DNA of 55,290 nt from JBGZEX01 sp041846495 (lineage in GTDB: Bacteria; Bacteroidota; Bacteroidia; Bacteroidales; Marinifilaceae), in contig JBGZEX010000057.1 in the NCBI GenBank assembly GCA_041846495.1, positions 1 through 55,290 of the forward strand, given 5' to 3'. A program made the position numbers and the translations under genes. Under the pieces are notes generated by a model. That model made no database searches. It had not been told where the DNA came from and saw only the letters and a list, made by a program, of their open reading frames with translations. Position 1 is the first letter of the stretch; each line of letters opens with the position of its first letter. Below are positions 44,540 to 52,713 of this stretch, one piece after another.

Positions 44540-45313
44540 ATGAAATATTTTTTGATTTTAATTTCCGGTTGGATTTTATTATTCGTATCGGGATGTGAAA
44601 AACAATCGAACGAATGGGCTTGGTACGATTTGGTGCAGTTTGAAAATAAACCGCTGAGGGATTCGACGGTTTATACGTTCGCTTTTGAGGAAGAAAATAT
44701 TAAAGAGGCGACGGTGACGGTGAGAATTCAACTTGTCGGAAAACTTTCCGCCGAGAAGGATCGTAAAATATCCATAGAGCCGATCAACTCCGGGACGAAT
44801 ATCAAATTCGGCGAACATTTTTTCTTTAATCCCGATACGTGCTATATTCGTAAGAATAAAACGCATCTGGATCTGCAAATCCTGTTGAAACGGGTCCCCG
44901 AATTGCGAACGGAAAAAGGAGAGTTCGCTTTAGTATTGCATGAAAACGAATTTTTCAAAACGACGAATAAAAAATGGATTGTAGATAAGACGACCGGGCG
45001 CAGTGTGGATATGCTCAAACATCGAGTGATTTTTTCCGACATTATTACTTGTCCTAAGGCCTGGAAAGACTCGGACCCCTATTTCGGAACCTTCAGTTTG
45101 AAGAAGTTTCTGTTGATAACGGAGGTGACGAAATACAAAAGAAATTTATTTAATGATGAAAAATATATGACTTCCGGACGGAAAAATTATATAAAAAATG
45201 TAATGGAACGCTATTTTGAAGAATACAAAAAGAAACATGCGGGGGATGAGGAAGCGTTGCGTAAAATTAGGGAGGAAAACGGAGTGTTCATGCAAATGGG
45301 CAAGGGTACTTAA
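44540..45313 (+). CDS. DUF4843 domain lipoprotein
   Basis: A 257-residue lipoprotein (lipobox VSGC) that resembles DUF4843 proteins: YTFAFEEENIKEATVTVRIQ, a Calx-beta-like sandwich with IEPINSGTNIKFGEHFFFNP, followed by a helical C-terminus with EEYKKKHAGDEEALRKI. DUF4843 lipoproteins typically follow SusD in loci that also carry PKD-like lipoproteins, as here. Probably surface-exposed and accessory to ligand binding; no enzymatic motif. Confidence 0.85.
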   Translation: MKYFLILISGWILLFVSGCEKQSNEWAWYDLVQFENKPLRDSTVYTFAFEEENIKEATVTVRIQLVGKLSAEKDRKISIEPINSGTNIKFGEHFFFNPDTCYIRKNKTHLDLQILLKRVPELRTEKGEFALVLHENEFFKTTNKKWIVDKTTGRSVDMLKHRVIFSDIITCPKAWKDSDPYFGTFSLKKFLLITEVTKYKRNLFNDEKYMTSGRKNYIKNVMERYFEEYKKKHAGDEEALRKIREENGVFMQMGKGT

Positions 45314-45331
45314 TGATTCCGTATATATAAA

Positions 45332-46813
45332 ATGGGTATGATGAACAGATTTTATTTACCGTTGATTTTTACCGGATTGTCGATGGTAATCGGATCCTGT
45401 TATAAGGATAAAGGAAATTACGATTACCGGGAGATTAATGAAGTGAGGATAAAGATTTTGCCCGATTGCATAAAATATTCCGGTACGGATAGTTTGAATT
45501 TGAATCCGGAACTCACTTATACGAAAAATCCGGACGGGGATTATAGTTACGAATGGATTGCCGTGCGATTGGATGCTCCTTTGGGATCCGAAAACAAGCC
45601 GGTTTTTATCGGCAAGGAGAAAAATCTTCGTTATCGAATAGATTTGAATACCGGGATTTATTCGGTTTGTTTGAGTGTTAAGGACGAGACTACCGGATTA
45701 GTTTGGAAAACCCGATTCAGATTGAATGTCGTTTCCGGTGTTTATAAAGGTTGGATGATTTTATGCGATGATAATGGAAAAATTCGTTTGGATATGGTGG
45801 AAGAATCTTCGGCCGAACCTCGTATCTCGAAAGACATATTGTCCCGGACTTTATTTCCGAATAAAGCGATGCCGCGTAAAATACAATTCCTTACTCATGG
45901 TCCCGGAGCGGACGATCCCGAAATATTTCTTTTGACGGGAGAAGGATGTTCCCGTTTGCTCGCAGAGGATATCTCCTGGGAAGAAGCGAATGATTTTCCT
46001 TACATTATGGCAAATCAGGCATTGCAGAATTGTAAACCCGAGTGTTTTGCCGCTTCGAATAACGGTAGCGTCATGATTGCCGACGGAGATTTGTTTTGGA
46101 GGAAACGCCAGGGAAGTGCGTTGTTCGGGGATCCGATCAATTATGTGGATGGGAATAAAGTAAAACTCGCCCCTTATATAGGACAAAAATGGGAATTGCA
46201 TTCTTTGTTTATGGGAACAAATAATTATGTGGTATTCGATGTGGAAAATCGGCAATTTCTGAAATATCACAATAATGCTAACGCATGCTCGCGGATAGAC
46301 GATTTTCCCATGGGTTACGATTTGATTTATATGCAAAATACGAATTATCACGATGGCCTTACTTATGCCGTGTTGAAAAAAAACGGGAAGTATTTTCTAT
46401 TTTCTTTTTATGCGAACGAACTGCTGAAAGACAATTTCCGGGAGATTGAGATTCCGGAATTCGATACCGTAAGCAAGATGGCCTTCGATCCGCTCTATCC
46501 TTATATGTTTTATGTACATGGGAGTTTTTTAAACTTATATAGTTGGGAGGAAGAGCCGGGGAGACAAATTAAAACTATTGCGGAACTGGGCCGGGATTCG
46601 GTGACTTTGTTAAAATATAATCTTACGAACAATGGATTGTCCTACTCGGCTTTTACTTATCCGGACCGTTATCTCGTATTAGGTACGTTGAATCAATCGG
46701 GAGAAGGGAAATTGTCGTTTTACGAACCTCTGCCCAATATGGCGGGAGTCCGTTTTTTAAAGGCATACGGACCTTTTCCTAAAATAGTGGATGCAACTTA
46801 TAGAGAGCGATAG
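45332..46813 (+). CDS. PKD-like family lipoprotein
   Basis: A 493-residue lipoprotein (lipobox VIGSC) starting YKDKGNYDYREINEVRIKIL after the cysteine, which is the signature N-terminus of the PKD-like lipoproteins of SusCD loci. The rest appears to form a beta-propeller-like series of short strands. It probably binds ligand at the cell surface with SusD and DUF4843. Start codons at 45332, 45338 or 45341 are all possible without affecting the signal peptide. Confidence 0.85.
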   Translation: MGMMNRFYLPLIFTGLSMVIGSCYKDKGNYDYREINEVRIKILPDCIKYSGTDSLNLNPELTYTKNPDGDYSYEWIAVRLDAPLGSENKPVFIGKEKNLRYRIDLNTGIYSVCLSVKDETTGLVWKTRFRLNVVSGVYKGWMILCDDNGKIRLDMVEESSAEPRISKDILSRTLFPNKAMPRKIQFLTHGPGADDPEIFLLTGEGCSRLLAEDISWEEANDFPYIMANQALQNCKPECFAASNNGSVMIADGDLFWRKRQGSALFGDPINYVDGNKVKLAPYIGQKWELHSLFMGTNNYVVFDVENRQFLKYHNNANACSRIDDFPMGYDLIYMQNTNYHDGLTYAVLKKNGKYFLFSFYANELLKDNFREIEIPEFDTVSKMAFDPLYPYMFYVHGSFLNLYSWEEEPGRQIKTIAELGRDSVTLLKYNLTNNGLSYSAFTYPDRYLVLGTLNQSGEGKLSFYEPLPNMAGVRFLKAYGPFPKIVDATYRER

Positions 46814-46920
46814 AGGTGCGATGAGGATATTTTTTCAATCGCAAATCGTTTTCGGAATAATGATATATGGAATTTCTCAAAACTCTTTAGGATTTGTATT
46901 CAAGGTAATAAAAACTATAG

Positions 46921-46928
46921 TATCTTTG
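46921..46928 (+). promoter_or_regulatory. -7 promoter element before the phosphatase-like gene
   Basis: TATCTTTG, a TAnnTTTG match, 15 nt before the first of the two candidate ATGs. A TTTG at 46893-46896 lies 24 nt upstream, slightly farther than usual. It suggests that the last gene of the locus can be expressed on its own and supports the downstream start. Confidence 0.4.
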
Positions 46929-46949
46929 TCCGCTTACAATTCGATGAAT

Positions 46950-48476
46950 ATGATAAAGAGAGTATTGTGTTTTTTGGTTTTGCTTTTCCATACGTTTGTC
47001 AATTACGGGGAAGATTCGCCCAGACGCTCCAAACCGCGCCTTGTAGTCGGGATAACCGTAGACAATTTTTATCCCGAATGGATAAAATTATACGAGGATT
47101 TACTCTCGGATAAGGGCTTGAAAAGGCTCGTAGGGAATTCCGTAAAAATAGAAGCGGATTACGGTTATTTATATTCTCAATCCGGATGCGATCAGGCGAC
47201 GATTTATACGGGGACTCTGCCTTCCACACACGGAATCGTCGCTCATAAATGGTATAACAGATTGAAAAAATCGAGAGAGGAGTTGCTCGTATCCTATAAG
47301 TATTACGAAATAGGCGAAGGTTCTTCCACCCATAGTCCCGTTCCCGGAGAATTGCATTCCATGACCTTGGGAGGATTTATGAAGATGTTTTATCCGGGAG
47401 CCAAAGTGTTCAGCGTGGGGATAAAAGGAGAAAATGCGGTTTTGAGCGGAGGACATTCGGCCGATATGGCTTTTTGGTTGAGTGCCAAAAGCGGTAAATG
47501 GGTGACTTCCAATTATTATTCCGTCCAGCTTCCGGATTGGTTGGAGCGTTATAACGCAAAGTTTGCCGGAGATAATTACCGGGATAAAAACTGGACTCCT
47601 TTGGTCGGGAAGGCGTTTAATCATAAAATGGAATCCTCTTGCGAGGGATTGCTGACGACACCTTATGCCAATACCGTCGTAAATAACATGGCGATGAGTC
47701 TTATCGATAACGAACGCTTGGGTAAGGACGATACGCCCGATTTGTTGGCCGTGAACTTTTCTTGTTTGGATTTGAAAAATTCGGAATATCCTATCGATTC
47801 GGAGGAGTTTAAAGATGTGGTTTTGCGATTGGACCACGATGTGGAGGCGCTTATTGCCAAATTGGATCGTTCGGTGGGGGCGGGGAATTATATCTTATTC
47901 CTTACGTTTGCCGAAGCCCGGGAGTTTTTGCCGGTAGATTTCGATTCCAAACGAATGAATGCGGATAACTTCAGCATATTCAGGGCGATATCCCTTCTGA
48001 AATCTTATTTGAATTTGAAATACGGTTCTTACGAATGGATTGCCGATTACGATATGGGACAGATTTATCTCGATCACGAACTGATAAAGGCGCATAAGAT
48101 TTCATTGAATGAAATACGGCAGGAGGTCGTAGATTTTTTGGTGAAATTCGAAGGCATATCCGGGGCATGGTCCGCCTCCGTCCTGACGGGGGCTTCCGGT
48201 GTAAAAACTTCGGCTCAGGCTTCTTTTTCACAGACTAAGAGCGGGGACATACTCTATTATCCGCATCCCTATTGGACAATAGATTGTAGAGAGAACGGCC
48301 TCTCGGAAGGTTTGCGCTACAGCAAGCGACACCGCGTACCGCTTTATCTCTACGGAAAGTCGGGTATGAAATGCAGGCGCTACGGAAATATGATCGATTT
48401 ATTGCCTACCTTATGCGACATATTGGAGATTCCCACACCTTATTTTTGTGAGGGAAAAACCTTAATCTGCGATTAG
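46950..48476 (+). CDS. PafA-like alkaline phosphatase-superfamily protein with missing metal ligands
   Basis: A 508-residue exported protein starting at ATG 46950 (or 46944), which puts a signal peptide (VLCFLVLLFHTFVNYG) first; the frame is open farther upstream into the preceding gene. It aligns by eye with PafA phosphatases: LVVGITVDNFYPEW (D38), SGCDQATIYTGTLPSTHGIV (S78 where PafA has Thr), DLLAVNFSCLD (D274) and KRHRVPLYLYG (H461). But the His four residues after D274 is S278, and the LTADHG motif is LTFAEA (A321, E322). Three of seven expected ligands are therefore lost, so it is likely inactive or altered. The last 15 bp overlap gldE tail to tail. Confidence 0.8.
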   Translation: MIKRVLCFLVLLFHTFVNYGEDSPRRSKPRLVVGITVDNFYPEWIKLYEDLLSDKGLKRLVGNSVKIEADYGYLYSQSGCDQATIYTGTLPSTHGIVAHKWYNRLKKSREELLVSYKYYEIGEGSSTHSPVPGELHSMTLGGFMKMFYPGAKVFSVGIKGENAVLSGGHSADMAFWLSAKSGKWVTSNYYSVQLPDWLERYNAKFAGDNYRDKNWTPLVGKAFNHKMESSCEGLLTTPYANTVVNNMAMSLIDNERLGKDDTPDLLAVNFSCLDLKNSEYPIDSEEFKDVVLRLDHDVEALIAKLDRSVGAGNYILFLTFAEAREFLPVDFDSKRMNADNFSIFRAISLLKSYLNLKYGSYEWIADYDMGQIYLDHELIKAHKISLNEIRQEVVDFLVKFEGISGAWSASVLTGASGVKTSAQASFSQTKSGDILYYPHPYWTIDCRENGLSEGLRYSKRHRVPLYLYGKSGMKCRRYGNMIDLLPTLCDILEIPTPYFCEGKTLICD

Positions 48477-49748
48477 TTCGTATTTGATTTTTTCGATACG
48501 TCTGTTATTCGCTTCGAGAACGGTGAATTTGAATTTTTTGTAAGTGACGATCTCTCCTCTTTTGGGCAATTCTCCTTTAAGCTCCAATATGAGACCTGCG
48601 AGGCTGTCCGCATCCCCTTCTATATCTTTGAATCGTTCCGGTTCGCAGTCGATGATTTTGATGAAATCGTTTATCGATGTGGACGCATCGAATATAAAGG
48701 CATTTTCGTTTATGCGTATGTAAGTGTCTTTCGCTTCGTCGTATTCGTCGTTGATGTCCCCTACGATTTCTTCCAATATATCCTCCATGGTGACGATGCC
48801 CGAAGTCCCGGCATATTCGTCGACGACGATGGCCAGATGTACTTTTTTGAGTTGGAATTCCTTTAAGAGATCGTTTATTTTTTTCGTTTCGGGAACGAAA
48901 TAGGCGGGACGTATGAGTTCTTGCCATGGGAGTTCGGGAGAGGTGTAGAGTTTGGATATCACGTCCTTTATGTATAATATGCCGACAATATTGTCCAAAT
49001 TTTCTTTATATACGGGCAATCGGGAATATCCGTGTTCGATTATGGTCTGTTTAACCGTTTCGAAACTGTCGGTTATGTTCAAGGCAATAACGTTTATGCG
49101 GGGACGTATGATATCGGCGGCATAGGTGTTCCCGAATTTCACGATACCTTCCAATATGTCTTTCTCTTCCTTCAATTCGCTGTCTTCGGTCATCTCTAAA
49201 ACCTTCGTCAGTTGATCCAGCGAAAGTTCCGTGTTTTTATTCGCTTCTTTCGAAGCTATGTTGATAAAGGGAGAAAATATGAATTTGAACATTCGCATTA
49301 TCGATGTCGTCCTCAGAGCCGTTGTGTGGGGATGGCGATAAGCGTATATTTTGGGGAGAATTTCTCCGAATACGACCAGTATGCCGGTTATGACGATGAA
49401 AAATACGAGTAGACCGATAAACGGACGGGTGTAGGGATGAATATGCTCCGCATATAAAAACAAAGAGGTGACGAGAGCGATTCCGTTTAAAAGAATATGG
49501 GCGAATCTTGCGGTGAATATTAAAGAACGGGAATCTCTGAAAAGAATTTCCGTTCTTTCGTATTCTTCTTCCCGCAATTTATTTAAAATCTCCGGATTGA
49601 TGGAGTATGCGGCAGCTTCCGCCCCGGTGACCAATGCCGATAATACGATGGAGATAATAAAAAAGACAATCAATAAAATATCTCCGATGGCGAAATTTTC
49701 CAAACCGATGCGAATGATTTCCGGTGCTTTTAAGAATTCGAGTTCCAA
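48462..49748 (-). CDS. gldE: GldE-like CNNM/CorC-type membrane protein with CBS domains
   Basis: A 428-residue protein with an N-terminal CNNM/DUF21 membrane domain of about four helices (LLIVFFIISIVLSALVTGAE, FIGLLVFFIVITGILVVFGE), paired CBS domains (about 215-335, with VDEYAGTSGIVTMEDILEEI) and a CorC-type C-terminal domain (IEGDADSLAGLILELKG). In Bacteroidetes this type, just after ssb, is GldE, named for gliding but kept in non-gliding species, where ion transport is likely. gldD, often its neighbour, is absent. The only plausible start is TTG at 49748, 35 nt after ssb. Confidence 0.85.
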   Translation of the reverse strand: MELEFLKAPEIIRIGLENFAIGDILLIVFFIISIVLSALVTGAEAAAYSINPEILNKLREEEYERTEILFRDSRSLIFTARFAHILLNGIALVTSLFLYAEHIHPYTRPFIGLLVFFIVITGILVVFGEILPKIYAYRHPHTTALRTTSIMRMFKFIFSPFINIASKEANKNTELSLDQLTKVLEMTEDSELKEEKDILEGIVKFGNTYAADIIRPRINVIALNITDSFETVKQTIIEHGYSRLPVYKENLDNIVGILYIKDVISKLYTSPELPWQELIRPAYFVPETKKINDLLKEFQLKKVHLAIVVDEYAGTSGIVTMEDILEEIVGDINDEYDEAKDTYIRINENAFIFDASTSINDFIKIIDCEPERFKDIEGDADSLAGLILELKGELPKRGEIVTYKKFKFTVLEANNRRIEKIKYELIAD

Positions 49749-49783
49749 GTCTTTGGTATTTTACATTGAAGAATTGTCCGGCT

Positions 49784-50212
49784 TTAAAAAGGAAGATCGT
49801 CGAATTCTTCTTTATTTATCTCCGGTATTTCCCGTTCGTTTTTATCGGAATTGCTTTTTCCGTCGGGAATATGCGAGGATTCGGATTTCGGCGTAAGCAT
49901 ATTCAAATTGTCCACCTGAATTTCGTAAGAATAGCGTTTCGTGCCGTCCTTATCTTCCCAACTGCGGTTGCGGATACGCCCTTCGATATATAACCGATGT
50001 CCTTTCTTTATGTATTTTTCCGCAATTTCCGCCAAACCCCTCCAAAGAACGAGATTATGCCATTCCGTTTGATCGATGCGTTCTCCGGTGTTCCTGTCTT
50101 TATAACTTTCGGTGGTAGCCAAGCGAATCCGAGCTACGGCCGTACCTCCATCGAGATATTTTACTTCGGGATCGGCTCCTACGTTGCCTATTAAAATAAC
50201 TTTGTTTACCAT
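49784..50212 (-). CDS. ssb: Single-stranded DNA-binding protein
   Basis: A 142-residue SSB with the ATG at 50212 (MVNKVILIGNVGADPEVKYL). The OB-fold covers about 1-108 with QTEWHNLVLWRGLAEIAEKY and KKGHRLYIEGRIRNRSW; a disordered linker leads to the acidic tip EEFDDLPF that recruits partner proteins. It protects ssDNA in replication, recombination and repair. It is upstream of gldE in the same direction. Confidence 0.97.
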   Translation of the reverse strand: MVNKVILIGNVGADPEVKYLDGGTAVARIRLATTESYKDRNTGERIDQTEWHNLVLWRGLAEIAEKYIKKGHRLYIEGRIRNRSWEDKDGTKRYSYEIQVDNLNMLTPKSESSHIPDGKSNSDKNEREIPEINKEEFDDLPF

Positions 50213-50568
50213 GATAATAACGATTAAGAGTTTAATTAGACTCAAGTTACGAATTAATAAAATAAATTCCAATAATATTTCGAACAAAATTACGACAATT
50301 TTTATTAGGACTAAATGATTTTTCTTATTTTTAGCAAGCGATGAATGAAATTTATTTTCGGCTATGCCGTTTTTAGCGGAGTCGTTGTTTTTCGGATAAG
50401 TGATTTTTTCGGAATTCGGCGAAAAGGGGATGATTATCGCTAAATTCAGGTTAAAATCTTAAAAAACATAGGCTTTATTTTCGTCCTTATACATAAATAT
50501 AGTATATTTGTAGTCCTAAAACCGGGTGTGTATTGATTTAAGTAATTGTTAATTAAATATTTAATAAG
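50213..50568. other. Divergent ssb / HU intergenic region
   Basis: 356 bp between divergent genes, AT-rich, holding promoters for both. Minus strand TAATTTTG (50292-50285) is the likely ssb -7 element; plus strand TATATTTG (50503-50510) is the HU element. I see no further gene; the middle (50340-50460) is unassigned. Confidence 0.5.
50503..50510 (+). promoter_or_regulatory. -7 promoter element of the HU gene
   Basis: TATATTTG, an exact consensus match, 58 nt before the HU ATG; the -33 region shows only TTTTCG. Confidence 0.55.
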
Positions 50569-50856
50569 ATGACAAAGGCGGATATTGTAAACGAAATCGC
50601 GAAAAATACCGGGATAGAAAAAATTCTTGTTCAGGAAACCGTCGAAGCTTTTATGAATTCGGTAAAAGCTTCGTTGATCGACGGAAAGAATGTTTATCTC
50701 AGGGGATTCGGAAGTTTTATCGTGAAGAAAAGAGCTGAAAAAACGGCAAGGAATATTTCAAAAAATGTGACTATAAAGATTCCGGCACATTATATTCCTG
50801 CATTTAAGGCCTCGAAGAGCTTTGTTTCGGAAGTAAAAAATAATGTTGGAAAATAA
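50569..50856 (+). CDS. hup: HU family DNA-binding protein
   Basis: A 95-residue nucleoid protein. The helical N-terminus (MTKADIVNEIAKNTGI), the conserved GKNVYLRGFGSFIVKKRAEK and the DNA-binding arm with the intercalating proline region (NISKNVTIKIPAHYIPAF) are all present. It bends and packages DNA. It begins a plus-strand run with the small basic protein and RNase G, an arrangement common in Bacteroidales. Confidence 0.96.
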   Translation: MTKADIVNEIAKNTGIEKILVQETVEAFMNSVKASLIDGKNVYLRGFGSFIVKKRAEKTARNISKNVTIKIPAHYIPAFKASKSFVSEVKNNVGK

Positions 50857-50870
50857 GAAAGGAGTAGAAT

Positions 50871-50960
50871 ATGCCAAGTGGAAAAAAAAGAAAAAGACAT
50901 AAGATGGCGACGCATAAGCGTAAGAAGAGATTGAGAAAGAATCGTCATAAGAAGAAATAG
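50871..50960 (+). CDS. 29-residue basic ribosomal-type protein (AURKAIP1/COX24, bS22-like)
   Basis: A 29-codon gene, MPSGKKRKRHKMATHKRKK at its start and ending RKNRHKKK, nearly all Lys, Arg and His. It matches the tiny AURKAIP1/COX24-domain proteins annotated between HU and RNase G genes in Bacteroidetes, related to small-subunit ribosomal protein bS22/mS38. A strong Shine-Dalgarno (AAAGGAG) precedes the ATG, rare in this genome. It lies 14 nt after the HU stop, likely co-transcribed, and a perfect hairpin follows. Confidence 0.88.
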   Translation: MPSGKKRKRHKMATHKRKKRLRKNRHKKK

Positions 50961-50975
50961 TTTTAGCTATACGAG

Positions 50976-51010
50976 AATTAAACCTAAAGGAAAAGCCTTT
51001 AGGTTTAATT
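50976..51010 (+). terminator. Perfect 15-bp hairpin between the small ribosomal protein gene and rng
   Basis: AATTAAACCTAAAGG, loop AAAAG, and its exact complement, ending 16 nt before the rng GTG. There is no long T-run after it, so it could end HU transcripts partially, be a 3' stabiliser, or serve as an RNase G-leader structure. Confidence 0.6.
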
Positions 51011-51026
51011 GTAATTGAATCGGATT

Positions 51027-52586
51027 GTGAACAGTGAATTGATAATCGATGTCCGTTCGGACGAGATCGTCATAGCGCTCCTTAAGGACAAGCGCTTGGT
51101 GGAATTGACAAGGCAGCGTACGGGTGCCCGTTTTGCCGTAGGTGACATATACATAGGTCGGGTGAAAAAGATAATGCCCGGGTTGAATGCGGCTTTTGTC
51201 AATGTCGGTTATCAAAAAGATGCTTTTTTGCATTATTTGGATTTGAGTCCTCAATTCTATTCTTTGGATGCTTATATCAAGCAATGCATATCCCGTAAGG
51301 ATGCATCCTTATCTAAATTCAAGCTCAAATCGGAAATCGCAAAAAACGGGAAGATATCGGATGTGCTTGCTTCGGGGCAATGGGTTGCCGTTCAGGTTTC
51401 CAAGGAACCCATATCTACAAAGGGCCCGAGATTGACTTCCGAGTTGAGCATCGCCGGACGTAATCTGGTTTTAATGCCGTTCTCGGAAAAAGTGTCTATT
51501 TCTCAAAAAATCCGTTCCGCCGAAGAGCGGAAGCGGTTGAAACGGCTTATCGAGAGTATACGTCCCAAGAATTACGGGGTAATCGTACGTACGGTTGCCG
51601 AAGGGAAAAAAGTCGCACAGTTTTACAGCGAACTCAAAGAATTGGTGGAGCGGTTCGAAACGGCATTCGCCAATATACGGGAAATAGATCCGCCGAAATT
51701 GATTCTGGGAGAAATCGGACGTACGAATGCCTTTTTGCGGGATATGCTCGATCCTTCTTTCGAAAACGTATATGTAAACGATAAGGTATTGGCTAATGAA
51801 CTATTGGCCTATATCGAAACCATAGCTCCGGAAAAAAAGGGAATAGTCAAATATATAAAGCCTAAAATACCGATATTGGACTATTTCGGAATAGAAAATC
51901 AGATAAAGTCCTCGATGGGGAAGCATGTTTCCTTTAAGAACGGAGCTTATTTGATTATAGAGCATACGGAGGCTCTTCATGTAATAGATGTTAATAGCGG
52001 AAATCGCACGAAAGCCGGGGCGGATCAGGAAAGAAACGCCCTTGAGGTGAACATGGCCGCTGCGGAAGAAATAGCCCGTCAGTTGAGATTGAGGGATATG
52101 GGGGGAATAATCGTTATAGATTTTATCGACATGGCCCTCGGCGAAAATCGACAGACGTTGTTCGAGCATATGAAAGAACGTATGACGGACGACAGGGCCA
52201 AACATTCGATTTTGCCGATTTCCAAGTTCGGCTTGATGCAAATCACCCGTCAGAGAGTGCGTCCCGAAACCTCCGTGGATACTACGGAAACATGTCCGGT
52301 TTGTCTCGGAACCGGAAAATCGGAAGCTCCTATTTTGATTGTCGATCATATCGAAGATCAATTGAAGTATTTTGCGGAGGAGCTGGGGATAAGAAAATTC
52401 ACGCTGCGGGTGCATCCTTTTATAGGAGCTTATTTGACGAAAGGCTGTTTTTGGTCGTCGCTAAAAAACAAATGGCAGATGCGCTATAAAATTGCGATTA
52501 AGGTTTTGGAAGTCCCTTCGCATTATCTTTATGAATTCCATATTTGCGATAAGAACAACAGTACGCTCCGGTTAAGAGATTTATAA
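51027..52586 (+). CDS. rng: Ribonuclease E/G family protein
   Basis: A 519-residue endoribonuclease for rRNA and mRNA processing. The start is the GTG at 51027 (MNSELIIDVRSDE when read as Met), matching homologues; a TTG four codons upstream also keeps the frame. An S1 domain lies at about 35-125 (GDIYIGRVKKIMPGLNAAFV). The catalytic aspartates are in HVIDVNSGNRTKAG and GIIVIDFIDM, and the zinc-link is CPVCLGTGK. No long C-terminal scaffold is present, as in RNase G. Confidence 0.95.
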   Translation: MNSELIIDVRSDEIVIALLKDKRLVELTRQRTGARFAVGDIYIGRVKKIMPGLNAAFVNVGYQKDAFLHYLDLSPQFYSLDAYIKQCISRKDASLSKFKLKSEIAKNGKISDVLASGQWVAVQVSKEPISTKGPRLTSELSIAGRNLVLMPFSEKVSISQKIRSAEERKRLKRLIESIRPKNYGVIVRTVAEGKKVAQFYSELKELVERFETAFANIREIDPPKLILGEIGRTNAFLRDMLDPSFENVYVNDKVLANELLAYIETIAPEKKGIVKYIKPKIPILDYFGIENQIKSSMGKHVSFKNGAYLIIEHTEALHVIDVNSGNRTKAGADQERNALEVNMAAAEEIARQLRLRDMGGIIVIDFIDMALGENRQTLFEHMKERMTDDRAKHSILPISKFGLMQITRQRVRPETSVDTTETCPVCLGTGKSEAPILIVDHIEDQLKYFAEELGIRKFTLRVHPFIGAYLTKGCFWSSLKNKWQMRYKIAIKVLEVPSHYLYEFHICDKNNSTLRLRDL

Positions 52587-52668
52587 CATTTATGTTGTTT
52601 TCAGGGACTCCCTGTTTAATTTTATGTTAAACTGCCCCATGTCTTTCCTTCTCAATGGGAATTAAATC

Positions 52669-52676
52669 TATTTTTG
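52669..52676 (+). promoter_or_regulatory. -7 promoter element of the dsbD gene
   Basis: TATTTTTG, a TAnnTTTG match, 37 nt before the ATG; the -33 site has only TTTC-like sequence. Confidence 0.4.
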
Positions 52677-52713
52677 TATATATTATTCTTATACAGTAAT
52701 TCAAAAAACGGAC

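Noticed and set aside
46791..46949. N-terminal extension of the phosphatase-like protein overlapping the PKD-like gene
   Set aside because: It would bury the signal peptide; a -7 promoter element lies inside it and an ATG follows just before the signal peptide.
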